A stretch of 64,000 nt of DNA from Dickeya oryzae (GTDB lineage: Bacteria; Pseudomonadota; Gammaproteobacteria; Enterobacterales; Enterobacteriaceae): NCBI RefSeq assembly GCF_009372235.1, contig NZ_SULL01000013.1, positions 62,001-126,000 on the forward strand, in the 5' to 3' direction. How positions within the stretch are numbered: position 1 is the stretch's first letter; every line of letters starts with the position of its first letter. Positions 29,646 to 39,419 of this stretch are shown here, piece after piece. Under the pieces are notes generated by a model. It did no database searches, was not told where the DNA came from, and saw nothing but the letters and a program-made list of their open reading frames with translations. The position numbers and the translations under genes are program-made.

Positions 29646-30277
29646 TACCGGTCGCTCAGGAACAGCACGATAACCCCCAGAATCAGCGCGACCAGCAACA
29701 GATCTTTATTTACGCCAATGTGTTTTTCGACCTGGATGATGCCATCGTCAGACTGGATGGCGGTGGCATATTTCTCCGCGATAGCGCCGAACTCCACGCT
29801 CAGTGGTGGGTACTGTTTACGGAACATCTGGCGAAAATCCTCCATCTGCCCGTTTTTAGCCGCCGTCAGCATCGGCTCCACCGCATTTTGCAGTAACCGA
29901 CCCCACACTTCAGCCATTTGCTGTACGACCGCTTTGTCGACCCCGACGTGCTCACTGCGCTTAAACTGCTCCAGTGCATCCTGACTGTTTTTCAGTGCAA
30001 CGCCTGCTGAGCTGAGCGTTTTCTGTGCATTCTCTACATCGCCGGTTTGCTGGTAGTCCACTGCGCGCAACATCCGGGTCATGGAGCGAAAATACTGGTC
30101 GTTACCTTTGACCAGTAGGGTATAACTTTTTTTCTGTGACATATTGTCATTCAGCAAATCGGCCATATCGCTAAATGAACTCAGTGTGAAAACAGAGGCT
30201 ATTCCCCAGATAACAGTAAACAGCGTCAGGATAATGAGCAGCATTTTTCTGACGGTAATGTGCCTTAAAATATTCAT
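28598..30277 (-). CDS. Methyl-accepting chemotaxis protein 2 (NWETF tail)
   Basis: A 559-residue transmembrane chemoreceptor with TM1 near residues 11-32, a periplasmic four-helix-bundle sensor, TM2 near 193-212, a HAMP region and the conserved signalling tip. It ends in NWETF, the canonical CheR/CheB-binding tail. From the HAMP region to the C-terminus it is almost identical to receptor 3, while the sensors (about residues 35-190) have clearly diverged. This suggests different ligands feeding one signalling module. It has its own terminator and a 520-base upstream region, so it is probably transcribed alone. Confidence 0.94.
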   Translation of the reverse strand: MNILRHITVRKMLLIILTLFTVIWGIASVFTLSSFSDMADLLNDNMSQKKSYTLLVKGNDQYFRSMTRMLRAVDYQQTGDVENAQKTLSSAGVALKNSQDALEQFKRSEHVGVDKAVVQQMAEVWGRLLQNAVEPMLTAAKNGQMEDFRQMFRKQYPPLSVEFGAIAEKYATAIQSDDGIIQVEKHIGVNKDLLLVALILGVIVLFLSDRYLVNYLVKPIGQIKRHLELLTSGKLGVELDEFGRNCAGQLIPYIRAMQHSLRDTVQTIHASSTVIYTGTSEIRQGNDELSRRTDQQAAALQETAASMEELTSTVKNNADNVRQARQISEEAQQMARQGGEITSSVVTTMQSISDSSRRIADITTVINGIAFQTNILALNAAVEAARAGEQGRGFAVVAGEVRNLAQRSAQAAKEIETLIGESVRRVDTGSTLVREAGSAMEGIISSVSRVHDLMGEISAASDEQSRGIEQIGQAVTEMDGVTQQNAALVQEASAAAASLDEQAQSLATAVASFDLGDSAAALHSPRTVTPALKRPELKRPAPKTAALPARSSHGNWETF

Positions 30278-30727
30278 AGTAGACTCCGGATAATTAGTCG
30301 CGCCTTCAGCGCTTGCTTAGTCATGGCCACCGGTGTTTGGTTATTCCCCAGCTTAAATAATGAGCAGTTTTTTAAGTTGCTCACCTGACTCGTATCGTGA
30401 CAAGAAAAACCCTGGCTAACTTTTCTTAAAAACCAAATAACACTTTTTAATTCCGGCTAAGGTACGGTTAAATAAAACCGTGTTTCCTTTTTATCTCTTC
30501 ACATTCATTCTACCACGTCTGCCAACACGTTCTCTGTGTTTTCATGGTTAACATTACAGGACAAAAATTAAGTGAGCCTTAAATGAAAAAAATAAAAATG
30601 ACGATGATCACGTTACCTCCTTTCAACAATTTATTTTTAATTTCCCACGTTACTGTTTTTTGAATCTTAAATGAACCTTAAATGGTTGATACATGTTTCT
30701 GTATGACTCACCGCTTCGCAGGCAGCC
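30278..30727 (-). promoter_or_regulatory. Region upstream of chemoreceptor 2
   Basis: About 450 bases without a gene. The distal part (30564-30655) is A+T rich and has a clear counterpart upstream of receptor 3. No standard sigma-28 site was recognised. A second element with TCTTAAATGAACCTTAAAT lies at 30664-30682. Confidence 0.4.
30564..30655. repeat. Copy A of a block shared by two chemoreceptor upstream regions
   Basis: About 90 bases resemble 32741-32833. Both copies share a TTAAG..GCCTTAAAT element, an AAATAAAAA run, and TGATCACGTTAC in the same order. The block lies about 290 bases from the receptor 2 start codon. Confidence 0.75.
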
Positions 30728-30751
30728 AAATGCACCGGCAAGCCGGTGCAT
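30728..30751 (-). terminator. Hairpin terminator of chemoreceptor 3
   Basis: On the minus strand the stem TGCACCGGC / GCCGGTGCA is followed by only three T residues, a weaker version of the receptor 2 terminator. Confidence 0.7.
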
Positions 30752-30759
30752 TCGTGTAA

Positions 30760-31845
30760 AACAGGAGGGTCGGTACAGGCTTAGAAGGTTTCCCTGTTTA
30801 AAAGGTTTCCCAGTTGCCGTGCGATGACTGGGCTGTCAGCGCCGCCGTTTTCGACGCTGGCCATTTCAGTTCCGGCCGTTTCAGTGCCGGTGTCACGGTG
30901 CGTGGCGAGTGTAACGCTGCCGCCGAGTCACCCAGGTCAAACGACGCCACTGCGGTTGCCAGGCTCTGTGCCTGCTCATCCAGCGAGGCTGCCGCCGCCG
31001 AGGCCTCCTGCACCAGCGCCGCGTTCTGTTGCGTCACCCCGTCCATTTCCGTTACCGCCTGACCAATTTGCTCGATACCCCGGCTCTGCTCGTCAGACGC
31101 CGCCGAAATCTCACCCATCAGGTCATGCACCCGCGAGACCGAGGAGATAATTCCCTCCATCGCGCTGCCTGCCTCGCGAACCAGTGTCGAGCCTGTATCT
31201 ACCCGGTTGACCGATTCGCCAATCAGCGTTTCAATCTCTTTCGCCGCCTGCGCACTGCGCTGCGCCAGGTTTCTCACTTCACCGGCCACCACCGCGAAAC
31301 CACGCCCCTGCTCACCGGCCCGCGCCGCTTCCACCGCCGCGTTCAGCGCCAGAATATTGGTCTGGAAGGCAATGCCGTTAATCACGTTGGTGATATCCGC
31401 TATTCTGCGGGAGCTCTCCGAAATACCCTGCATGGTGGTGACCACGCTGCTGGTAATATCGCCGCCCTGACGTGCCATCTGCTGCGCTTCTTCCGAAATT
31501 TGCCGTGCCTGACGCACGTTATCAGCGTTATTTTTTACCGTCGAGGTCAGTTCTTCCATGCTGGCGGCGGTTTCCTGCAATGCGGCGGCCTGCTGGTCGG
31601 TACGACGTGACAGTTCGTCATTCCCCTGGCGAATTTCACTGGCACCGGTATAAATCACCGTCGAACTGGCATGAATGGTCTGCACCGTATCACGCAGGCT
31701 GTGCTGCATCGCCCGGATGTAAGGGATCAACTGACCGGCACAGTTACGGCCGAACTCGTCGAGTTCCACACCCAGTTTGCCGCCGGTCAGCAGTTCCAGA
31801 TGGCGTTTGATCTGACCAATCGGTTTCACCAGATAGTTCACCATG
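30760..31845. repeat. Copy B of the duplicated 1.1-kb segment (3' half of receptor 3)
   Basis: Partner of 28560-29645. Similarity falls off sharply upstream of the HAMP-coding part, in the second transmembrane and sensor regions. Confidence 0.9.
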
Positions 31846-32477
31846 TAGCGATCACTCAGGAACAGTATCGTGATACCCAGCATTAATGCAGCCAGTAAAG
31901 TGCCTTTGTTGACTTCAATGTGTTTTTTTGCATCTGCAATACCTGCATCATCCTGAATGGCAGCAGCATATTTTTCCGTCAGCTCGCCGAATTCCACACT
32001 CATCGGCGGGTATTGTTTCAGATAAAGTACTTTAAACTCGTCTATACGCCCCGCTTGCAACGCCGCTGTCATTGGTTCTATCGCATTACCAAGAATGTGC
32101 TCCCAGGATGTCACCAGCTTTTGCACCAGCTCATCACTGACACCGACCTGACGGCTATTTCTGAATTGCGCTAACGCGTCTTTGGTTTGTTTAAATGCCT
32201 CGGTCGCACTCACCAGTGTTTTTTGTGCATTATCCAGGTCACCTCGCTGGATAAACTCAGCCACGCGAGACAAACGCGTGACTGCGCGGGAATATTGGTC
32301 ATTGCCATGGACCAGAATGGAATAGGTTTTTTTCTGAACCTGATCATTATTTAACAGTGTACTGACGCTACCCAGTGAGTACAGTGTAAAAAAAGCAGTG
32401 ACGCCCCATACAATAGTAAACAGCGTGAGAATAATTAACATCATTCTTCTGACAGTAATATCTCTCAAGAAAGTCAT
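30798..32477 (-). CDS. Methyl-accepting chemotaxis protein 3 (NWETF tail)
   Basis: A 559-residue chemoreceptor built like its neighbour: TM1, four-helix-bundle sensor, TM2 (ending [17 protein letters not shown]), HAMP, signalling hairpin, NWETF tail. The ATG at 32477 has GGAG seven bases upstream and gives the same length as receptor 2; a TTG four codons earlier is less likely. The sensor shares the GNDQYSRAVTRLSR pattern but differs at most other positions from receptor 2. The ligand is unknown. It is a product of local tandem duplication. Confidence 0.94.
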   Translation of the reverse strand: MTFLRDITVRRMMLIILTLFTIVWGVTAFFTLYSLGSVSTLLNNDQVQKKTYSILVHGNDQYSRAVTRLSRVAEFIQRGDLDNAQKTLVSATEAFKQTKDALAQFRNSRQVGVSDELVQKLVTSWEHILGNAIEPMTAALQAGRIDEFKVLYLKQYPPMSVEFGELTEKYAAAIQDDAGIADAKKHIEVNKGTLLAALMLGITILFLSDRYMVNYLVKPIGQIKRHLELLTGGKLGVELDEFGRNCAGQLIPYIRAMQHSLRDTVQTIHASSTVIYTGASEIRQGNDELSRRTDQQAAALQETAASMEELTSTVKNNADNVRQARQISEEAQQMARQGGDITSSVVTTMQGISESSRRIADITNVINGIAFQTNILALNAAVEAARAGEQGRGFAVVAGEVRNLAQRSAQAAKEIETLIGESVNRVDTGSTLVREAGSAMEGIISSVSRVHDLMGEISAASDEQSRGIEQIGQAVTEMDGVTQQNAALVQEASAAAASLDEQAQSLATAVASFDLGDSAAALHSPRTVTPALKRPELKWPASKTAALTAQSSHGNWETF

Positions 32478-33002
32478 AATAGGCTCCAAATAATTTTACA
32501 CGTCTGGCACGTAGATAGTGATAGTCACCTGAGCTGGCTATTCCCGAATCTTGTCAGAAGTATTGCTCAGTACGGTTTACTTACATCCCCTGAAAAAACC
32601 TATAAAATCACTCACAATAATGTTTAAACGTGGCATGTAATAACATCGATAACATCGGTACGCTATTTTACGCATACTCTTCTACATAACTGCATTTGCT
32701 AACACATACCTGTTCTTTCACTATTAATGCTACAATATGAAAATTAAGGAAGCCTTAAATAAAAGAAATAAAAACGACGTTGATCACGTTACACCATATC
32801 CAATAAACTCATTTTTTAATTTATACCGTTATTAAAAATCAGGTAACTGTCCCGTTAGTCATCATTGAAGCGTGGCTACAGTCACCGTTATTCATATGGC
32901 ATAAATAAGCTGGCACATACCCGGGTTGTCAGCCGCCGTTACAACCGCTACACTCAATAGAAATAAACAACTTAAAATGAGTTATTCACGAAAAGAGAAT
33001 AC
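32478..33002. promoter_or_regulatory. Divergent region between chemoreceptor 3 and the LysR gene
   Basis: About 525 bases without a gene hold the promoters of both genes. The A+T-rich middle contains the shared block described separately. No LysR-type T-N11-A operator could be chosen with confidence. Confidence 0.35.
32741..32833. repeat. Copy B of the shared chemoreceptor upstream block
   Basis: It contains the perfect palindrome TTAAGG-aag-CCTTAA (32744-32758), then AAATAAAAAC and TGATCACGTTAC, matching 30564-30655 in order and spacing. It lies about 265 bases from the receptor 3 start. Confidence 0.75.
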
Positions 33003-33866
33003 ATGGACCTGACTCAACTGCGCATGTTCTGTCTGGTGGCGGAAACCGGTTCTCTGGTGCGAGCTGCCGCCCAGCTTGGACGTGTGCCGTCTAACCTCAC
33101 CACCCGATTGCGCCAGTTGGAACAAGAGCTGGGGACCGATCTGTTTATTCGTGAACGCCAACGTGTCCGTCTTTCACCGGCAGGCCATAATTTTCTGTGT
33201 TATGCCCAGCGTATTCTGTCACTCAGTGATGAAGCACTAGCCATGGCGCACACCAGTGAACCCGCCGGTCTGTTTGCGTTGGGGGTGGTAGAAAGCCTGC
33301 TTATCACAGCACTACCCGAACTACTGGCGTTATATCATCGCCGTTACCCCCAGGTTCAGATAGCGCTGCGTAGCGATACCTGCGGCGCATTGCTGGAAGC
33401 CGTGAATGCGGGCGAGCTGGCAACCGCGCTGATCACCGGCCCGGTCACCCATGATGCCATCAACAGTTGCCGCATTTTTTCACAGCAGTTAGTGCTGATT
33501 ACCGCAGCAGGCATTCCGCCAGTCTCCCAGGCCTCTCAGGTCAAACACCTGCCTTTGCTAGCGTTCTCCACCGGGTGCGGCTACCGGCAGCGACTGGAAG
33601 GCTGGTTTCGTGGGCAAGGCATCACCCCGACTGCTATCGTGGAAATGCCATCGTATAGCGCGCTGCTGGCAGGCGTTGCAGCAGGAAGTGGTGTGGCGAT
33701 GGTGCCTGTCGACGTTCTGAACGCACTGCCTGCCGGACAGCAGGTTCAGCCCCACCCATTACCGGGCGATGTGGCGTCGGTCACCACCTGGCTTATCTGG
33801 CGACGGGATGCGTTTGGCCCCAACGTCGAGGCACTGAAAAAACTGATGATTGAACTCGGCACCTGA
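33003..33866 (+). CDS. LysR-family transcriptional regulator (next to frmA-yeiG)
   Basis: A 287-residue LysR-type regulator. The winged helix-turn-helix occupies about residues 1-60 (LRMFCLVAETGSLVRAAAQLGRVPSNLTTRLRQLE) and the effector-binding domain the rest. I do not recognise a specific orthologue. It sits 86 bases before frmA in the same direction and probably controls the formaldehyde genes, because the usual FrmR repressor is not present here. That role is inferred from position only. LysR regulators are more often divergent from their targets, so control of the receptor gene on the other side is also possible. Confidence 0.85.
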   Translation: MDLTQLRMFCLVAETGSLVRAAAQLGRVPSNLTTRLRQLEQELGTDLFIRERQRVRLSPAGHNFLCYAQRILSLSDEALAMAHTSEPAGLFALGVVESLLITALPELLALYHRRYPQVQIALRSDTCGALLEAVNAGELATALITGPVTHDAINSCRIFSQQLVLITAAGIPPVSQASQVKHLPLLAFSTGCGYRQRLEGWFRGQGITPTAIVEMPSYSALLAGVAAGSGVAMVPVDVLNALPAGQQVQPHPLPGDVASVTTWLIWRRDAFGPNVEALKKLMIELGT

Positions 33867-33901
33867 TGCCTCACCGTCAACAGGCTGAGTCAACTCGCTA
33901 A

Positions 33902-35074
<1,173 letters not shown>

Positions 35075-35094
35075 TGACGGAGAACCCACTCGCC

Positions 35095-35940
35095 ATGACG
35101 ACATCACTGGAATTGCTGGAAGAACACCGGTTATTCGGCGGCTGGCAACGGCGCTATCGCCATGCGTCCAGCTCGCTGAATTGTGACATGACCTTCAGCG
35201 TGTTTTATCCGCCTGTGGCCGGAGATACCTCGCCGCCCGTGTTGTACTGGCTGTCGGGGCTTACCTGCAACGACGAGAACTTTACCACCAAGTCCGGTGC
35301 TCAGCGCTTCGCCGCCGAACTGGGGCTGGTGTTGATTATGCCGGATACCAGCCCTCGCGGTGACAACGTACCGGACGATGCGCAGTACGATCTGGGTAAA
35401 GGTGCGGGCTTTTACGTCAATGCGACCCAGGCCCCCTGGGATCGACACTTCCGAATGTTCGACTATATCAGCGATGAACTACCTGCACTGGTACGTCAGC
35501 ACATCAGCGCCAGCGACAGGCTATCCATTAGCGGTCATTCGATGGGAGGGCACGGCGCACTGATGATGGCACTGCGTCATCCTGGCCGGTTTCGTTCCGT
35601 ATCGGCCTTTGCCCCTATCGTCAACCCGACGCAGGTGCCCTGGGGGCAAAAAGCCTTCAGCGCTTATCTGGGGGATGACCCACAACATTGGTTGGATTAC
35701 GACAGTTGTCACTTGCTCGCCCACAGCGACTCGCCGCTCCCCACGCTTATCGACCAGGGCGATGGTGACAGTTTCTTGCCTGTGCAACTTCAGCCCGAGC
35801 AACTAGAAACTATCGCCCATGCCCGCCAGTGGCCGTTGACGTTGCGTATACAGCCCGATTACGACCACAGTTATTATTTCATCGCGAGTTTTATTGAAGA
35901 TCATCTGCGTTTTCATGCAAAACACTTGCATGAAAACTAA
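35095..35940 (+). CDS. yeiG: S-formylglutathione hydrolase (YeiG/FrmB type)
   Basis: A 281-residue serine esterase that splits S-formylglutathione into formate and glutathione, completing formaldehyde detoxification after FrmA. The nucleophile lies in [11 protein letters not shown]; the triad Asp and His fit DQGDGDS and YDHSYYF. The protein matches E. coli YeiG ([21 protein letters not shown]) more closely than FrmB. Two starts are possible: the ATG at 35074, overlapping the frmA stop codon (TGATG), and the ATG at 35095 that begins the family-like sequence and has GGAG 12 bases upstream. The second is used here. The last codons form half of an inverted repeat. Confidence 0.94.
   Translation: MTTSLELLEEHRLFGGWQRRYRHASSSLNCDMTFSVFYPPVAGDTSPPVLYWLSGLTCNDENFTTKSGAQRFAAELGLVLIMPDTSPRGDNVPDDAQYDLGKGAGFYVNATQAPWDRHFRMFDYISDELPALVRQHISASDRLSISGHSMGGHGALMMALRHPGRFRSVSAFAPIVNPTQVPWGQKAFSAYLGDDPQHWLDYDSCHLLAHSDSPLPTLIDQGDGDSFLPVQLQPEQLETIAHARQWPLTLRIQPDYDHSYYFIASFIEDHLRFHAKHLHEN
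35909..35937 (+). other. Inverted repeat across the 3' end of yeiG
   Basis: A perfect 12-bp stem (GTTTTCATGCAA / TTGCATGAAAAC) with a 5-base loop is coded in the last ten codons and ends next to the TAA stop. It lacks a T run after it. It may terminate transcription weakly or stabilise the message. Confidence 0.6.
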
Positions 35941-36290
35941 ACGGAGTTGTTTAATAACATTACCTCACAGAACGGGACGGTTCATCGTGGGCTGTCGCGA
36001 TCTGTGGTGATGTCGTATTTAGCCAGTGTGTTCGCCACTGATTGATGGGAATCGACTCTGAAGGTCAATTATTGACATTAGGACAGAGGCCTGTCGCTGT
36101 GGCATCCACTGCTAACGTGCAGTCTCGAAATACAGGTTAAAAAAACAACGAGATATTTTTCTCATTTTTCGTCTGTTTTTATGGTGCATACCGGCCCTTG
36201 GGAGGTCGGAACTGTTCAAAACACCACAGCGTGTAACATCACTGTTGTATTTAACGTTGTATTGCAACCACTAACAGGGAGTAATTTGTT
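35941..36290. promoter_or_regulatory. Region upstream of the KTSC gene with small palindromes
   Basis: No gene is seen in 350 bases. Two small inverted repeats stand out: GTCAAT-t-ATTGAC (36064-36076) and GACAG-aggc-CTGTC (36083-36096). They could be operator sites for the small gene at 36291. No promoter was assigned. Confidence 0.3.
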
Positions 36291-36503
36291 TTGGAACGCA
36301 AACGAGTATCTTCCAGCGAGCTGTTTGCCGTGGGGTACGATTCGGAAAACCGCATATTAGAAGTAGAATTACTGAACGGTAGTCTGTATCAGTACAAAAA
36401 CGTGGCACTGATGATTTATGAAGAGCTGATGGCCTCTAACGCCAAAGCACGCTACTACGCACGTTACATCAGGAACTCCTTTCCGTATGACAAGTTGCAG
36501 TAA
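36291..36503 (+). CDS. KTSC domain-containing small protein
   Basis: A 70-residue protein made almost entirely of one KTSC domain (named after the C-terminus of some lysyl-tRNA synthetases): the VGYDSENRILEVELLNGSLYQYKNV core and an ANAKARYYARYIRNSFPY-like end. It starts with TTG, with a GGGAG ribosome site nine bases upstream; no ATG or GTG is available. The function of stand-alone KTSC proteins is unknown, and a nucleic-acid or nucleotide role is only a guess. It is monocistronic, with its own terminator. Confidence 0.82.
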   Translation: MERKRVSSSELFAVGYDSENRILEVELLNGSLYQYKNVALMIYEELMASNAKARYYARYIRNSFPYDKLQ

Positions 36504-36522
36504 CCCTGCCAGATACCACACC

Positions 36523-36557
36523 AACGGGGCGAGGTGGTAAACCGCCCCGTTGTTTTA
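36523..36557 (+). terminator. Intrinsic terminator of the KTSC gene
   Basis: A 9-bp stem (AACGGGGCG / CGCCCCGTT) followed by GTTTTA. It ends at the stop codon of the convergent hcxA and may serve both genes. Confidence 0.8.
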
Positions 36558-37646
36558 TCACGCGTTTGTCTGTTCTACAGCGCGAAACGCCGCCAGCAGC
36601 GTACCGGCATCTGGCACACCGGGTAAATAATGAATGGATTCGCCTGCCTGCAATGTTCGCGTGATCACCGCCTTGATTGACGCGTTATCCTCAATATCCA
36701 CCCCCAACTCCGCCAGCGACACCGGCAACCCGAACACCCGGAACGCCGTTTTCAACTGACGCAGCGTATCGAACTGCTCCAGCAACGCGCATTGCACCAG
36801 AATACCGTATGCTACCTTGGTTCCATGCAGAAATGACTCTGTTTGTGGCAACACCGTCAGCCCATTGTGCACCGCATGCGCCGCCGCCACCCGGGTATAA
36901 CGCTCGCCCAGCCCGCCGACCATTCCGCCCCCGGCAATGATCGCGTCGACCACATCCAGAAAATCCTGATTCAGTGTGGCCGTATTCACCGCCTTCAGCG
37001 CAGATTCACTCTGGCGCAGCAGCACATCACGGATGTCCTGTGCAGTTTGCAGCCCGAGCCGCACAGTCAGTGATAACGTCTGTGGTTCGGGACTGAGCAC
37101 CACCGCCTCATACCATTTGGCCAGCGTGTCACCAATGCCCGCCAACAGGTACGCCGCCGGTGCCGCCAGCAGAATACGCGGCTCCACCAGCACCAGATGA
37201 TTGGCATCGGTAAAAATCTCAAACCGCAGCGCCTGCCCGGCTTCGTTATACCAGACCGACAGTGGCGTCCAGGCGGCACAGGTTGCCGCGATAGTCGGTA
37301 TCGCCACCAGCGGCAAGCCCAGACGACGCGCCACCACCTTGGCGGTATCTAATACCGCACCGCCCCCCACGCCAATCACCACCGTGCGATCATCGCCCGC
37401 CGCTGCGGTTAATCGCGTAACTTCATTTTCGCTGCAATGGGCGGAAAAGCAGGCCGTGCGAGCCGTCGGCGCAGAAAACGCTGCGGGCAAATAAGGCTGG
37501 GCTGCCGCCAGTGCACGCTCACCGTGAATCCAAAATGCACGCGACAGTCTCTCGTGTGGATAAAACTCGCTGAGTTGGTCAATCGCCCCTGGAAAAGAAA
37601 AATAGTTGGCCGGCCCTACCTGGACTCGGATATCTGTTGTACTCAT
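36558..37646 (-). CDS. hcxA: Hydroxycarboxylate dehydrogenase A (YbdH/HcxA), iron-type ADH family
   Basis: A 362-residue dehydrogenase of the GldA/iron-containing alcohol dehydrogenase fold, the same length as E. coli YbdH (HcxA), which reduces 2-oxo acids such as 2-oxobutanoate with NADPH. Shared motifs include VGPANYFSFPG, VIGVGGGAVLDTAKVVARR (nucleotide binding), PTIAATCAAWTPLSVWYN and AAAHAVHNGLTVLPQTE with metal-ligand histidines. In E. coli it lies elsewhere, so its location between yeiG and lysP is a local feature. It is divergent from the sugar ABC genes. Confidence 0.9.
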   Translation of the reverse strand: MSTTDIRVQVGPANYFSFPGAIDQLSEFYPHERLSRAFWIHGERALAAAQPYLPAAFSAPTARTACFSAHCSENEVTRLTAAAGDDRTVVIGVGGGAVLDTAKVVARRLGLPLVAIPTIAATCAAWTPLSVWYNEAGQALRFEIFTDANHLVLVEPRILLAAPAAYLLAGIGDTLAKWYEAVVLSPEPQTLSLTVRLGLQTAQDIRDVLLRQSESALKAVNTATLNQDFLDVVDAIIAGGGMVGGLGERYTRVAAAHAVHNGLTVLPQTESFLHGTKVAYGILVQCALLEQFDTLRQLKTAFRVFGLPVSLAELGVDIEDNASIKAVITRTLQAGESIHYLPGVPDAGTLLAAFRAVEQTNA

Positions 37647-37907
37647 TACGGATACGTTCCTGTTCGACTAGTGAGGGGATAAACGCCCGGTTTACCCGGA
37701 AACCCTGTTCGGAGATACCACATTGAAAACCATATTTAGGGATAACGGATCACCGTGTTAATAACGTTTTTACTTAAGTTATGCTTTTTCATTTCTGTCT
37801 TAAGACGTCTGGAGTGCCATTCAGGCATTCCATTCTGCGGTTAATGTGATATTTTTCAACGTCGACATCTCGTCATTATCGCTATTAAGAACACGTTGTT
37901 GTCAATT

Positions 37908-39419
37908 ATGTCCATAAACCCGCGTTCGCGTCTGGAAATGCGCTACATTTCCATCTCTTTTGCCGGATTCCCGGCCCTCAGACAGGTGAATTTCACGCTG
38001 GAAGGCGGTTCTATCCATGCGTTGACTGGCGCTAACGGCGCGGGAAAATCCACACTGATGGCGATTCTTTCTGGCGCTTATGACCATTACAGCGGAGATA
38101 TTCTGCTGGATGGCGAAAAAGTCGCAATTCATTCGCCACGAGACGCCAAACGTCACGGCATTCATCTGGTGCAGCAAGAAGTGGACGCCGCACTGGTGCC
38201 GACGCTGTCGGTCGCGGAGAACATTATGCTGGATCAGTTGGCGCAAAGCGGCCATGTGCTCAACTGGCCTGCACTCTATCAACAGGCACAGGCGCTGCTG
38301 ACACAGTTAGGGGTCAGCATCAACGTTCGCCAGCGGCTGGAGCGCTGCACGCTGGCGGAAAAACAGCAAATCCTGCTGGCGCGTGCCCTCTCTCATCGTT
38401 GCCGCTTTTTAATTCTTGATGAACCCACCGCACCGCTTGATCAGGAAGAGAGCGCGCGTTTGTTTGCGGTGGTGCGTCGCCTGCAACAAGACGGTATTGG
38501 CATCGTCTTCATTTCACACCGCATTCATGAGCTGAGCGCTATCTGCGACACATTGACGGTACTGCGTGACGGGCAGTTCGTCAGTTGCAGCCCAATGCAA
38601 GGACTCAGCGGTGAAGAAATTGTTGAGCGCATGCTGGGTCATCAGTTGGATGATATTTTCCCACCACGTCGCCAGCAGCATGACGGCAATGTGTTATTGC
38701 AGGTAGACGGCTTGCACGATGACACACTGCTGCACAACATTTCATTGCGGCTGCGTAAAGGGGAAATCCTCGGTATCGCCGGTCTCGCCGGTGCTGGCAA
38801 GACGGAACTGTGCAAAGCGCTATTCGGTGCAACCCGCAGTCGGGTTGACGCCGGGCACTATCTGGGTCAACCCTGGCGTCCCACCTCACCGGCTGACGCG
38901 GTGCAGCAGGGGATCGCGCTGGTACCCGAAGAACGGCGCAAAGAAGGTATTTTTATTGACGATTCCGTCACCATGAATCTCAGCATCAGCGACTGCGACA
39001 GTTTTTCCCGCTACGGACTCTTCGGGCACGGTCAGGCACTGGCCTGGGCCCGCTCGCTGATCCAGCGGTTGACCATTCGCACCAGCGGGCCGCAGCAGCG
39101 CTTGCGACGCCTGTCCGGCGGCAACCAACAAAAGGTCGCTATCGGCAAATGGTTACGCAGCGACATGCAAGTGTTGATTTTGGATGAGCCCACTAAAGGT
39201 GTAGATATCAAAGCCAAGCAGGACTTGTTCACCCTGATCGACGCTCTGGCCCGACAGGGCAAAGGCGTGATTTATGCTTCCGGCGAGTTCTCCGAACTGG
39301 TCGGGCTGTGCGATCGCATTTGTGTTCTGTGGGATGGACGCATCGTCGCTGAACTCGACGGTGCCGATGCCGACGAAGAAACGTTGTTACTTTATTCAAC
39401 CGGAGGAACTCCCGCGTGA
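37908..39419 (+). CDS. Ribose-type (CUT2) sugar ABC transporter ATPase, two ABC domains
   Basis: A 503-residue tandem ATPase like RbsA, MglA or XylG. Domain 1 (about 10-240) has Walker A GANGAGKST and Walker B LILDEPTAPLD but a degenerate signature (CTLAEKQQILLARAL), as is common in CUT2 proteins. Domain 2 (about 255-500) has a Walker A-like GLAGAGKTEL, a proper LSGGNQQKVAIGKWL, and DEPTKGVD. The ATG at 37908 is preferred to TTG codons at 37896 and 37899. The stop overlaps the permease start (GTGA). The substrate is not identifiable, and no periplasmic binding protein gene is adjacent, which is unusual for this class. Confidence 0.88.
   Translation: MSINPRSRLEMRYISISFAGFPALRQVNFTLEGGSIHALTGANGAGKSTLMAILSGAYDHYSGDILLDGEKVAIHSPRDAKRHGIHLVQQEVDAALVPTLSVAENIMLDQLAQSGHVLNWPALYQQAQALLTQLGVSINVRQRLERCTLAEKQQILLARALSHRCRFLILDEPTAPLDQEESARLFAVVRRLQQDGIGIVFISHRIHELSAICDTLTVLRDGQFVSCSPMQGLSGEEIVERMLGHQLDDIFPPRRQQHDGNVLLQVDGLHDDTLLHNISLRLRKGEILGIAGLAGAGKTELCKALFGATRSRVDAGHYLGQPWRPTSPADAVQQGIALVPEERRKEGIFIDDSVTMNLSISDCDSFSRYGLFGHGQALAWARSLIQRLTIRTSGPQQRLRRLSGGNQQKVAIGKWLRSDMQVLILDEPTKGVDIKAKQDLFTLIDALARQGKGVIYASGEFSELVGLCDRICVLWDGRIVAELDGADADEETLLLYSTGGTPA

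Noticed and set aside
30600-30617. CRP or FNR site in the shared chemoreceptor upstream block
   Set aside because: TGATCACGTTAC looks similar at first, but the half-site spacing fits neither consensus.
28624-31610. Long plus-strand frames of 80-190 codons antisense to the chemoreceptors
   Set aside because: They mirror the coding bias of the receptor genes and appear in both duplicated copies because the receptors are duplicated.
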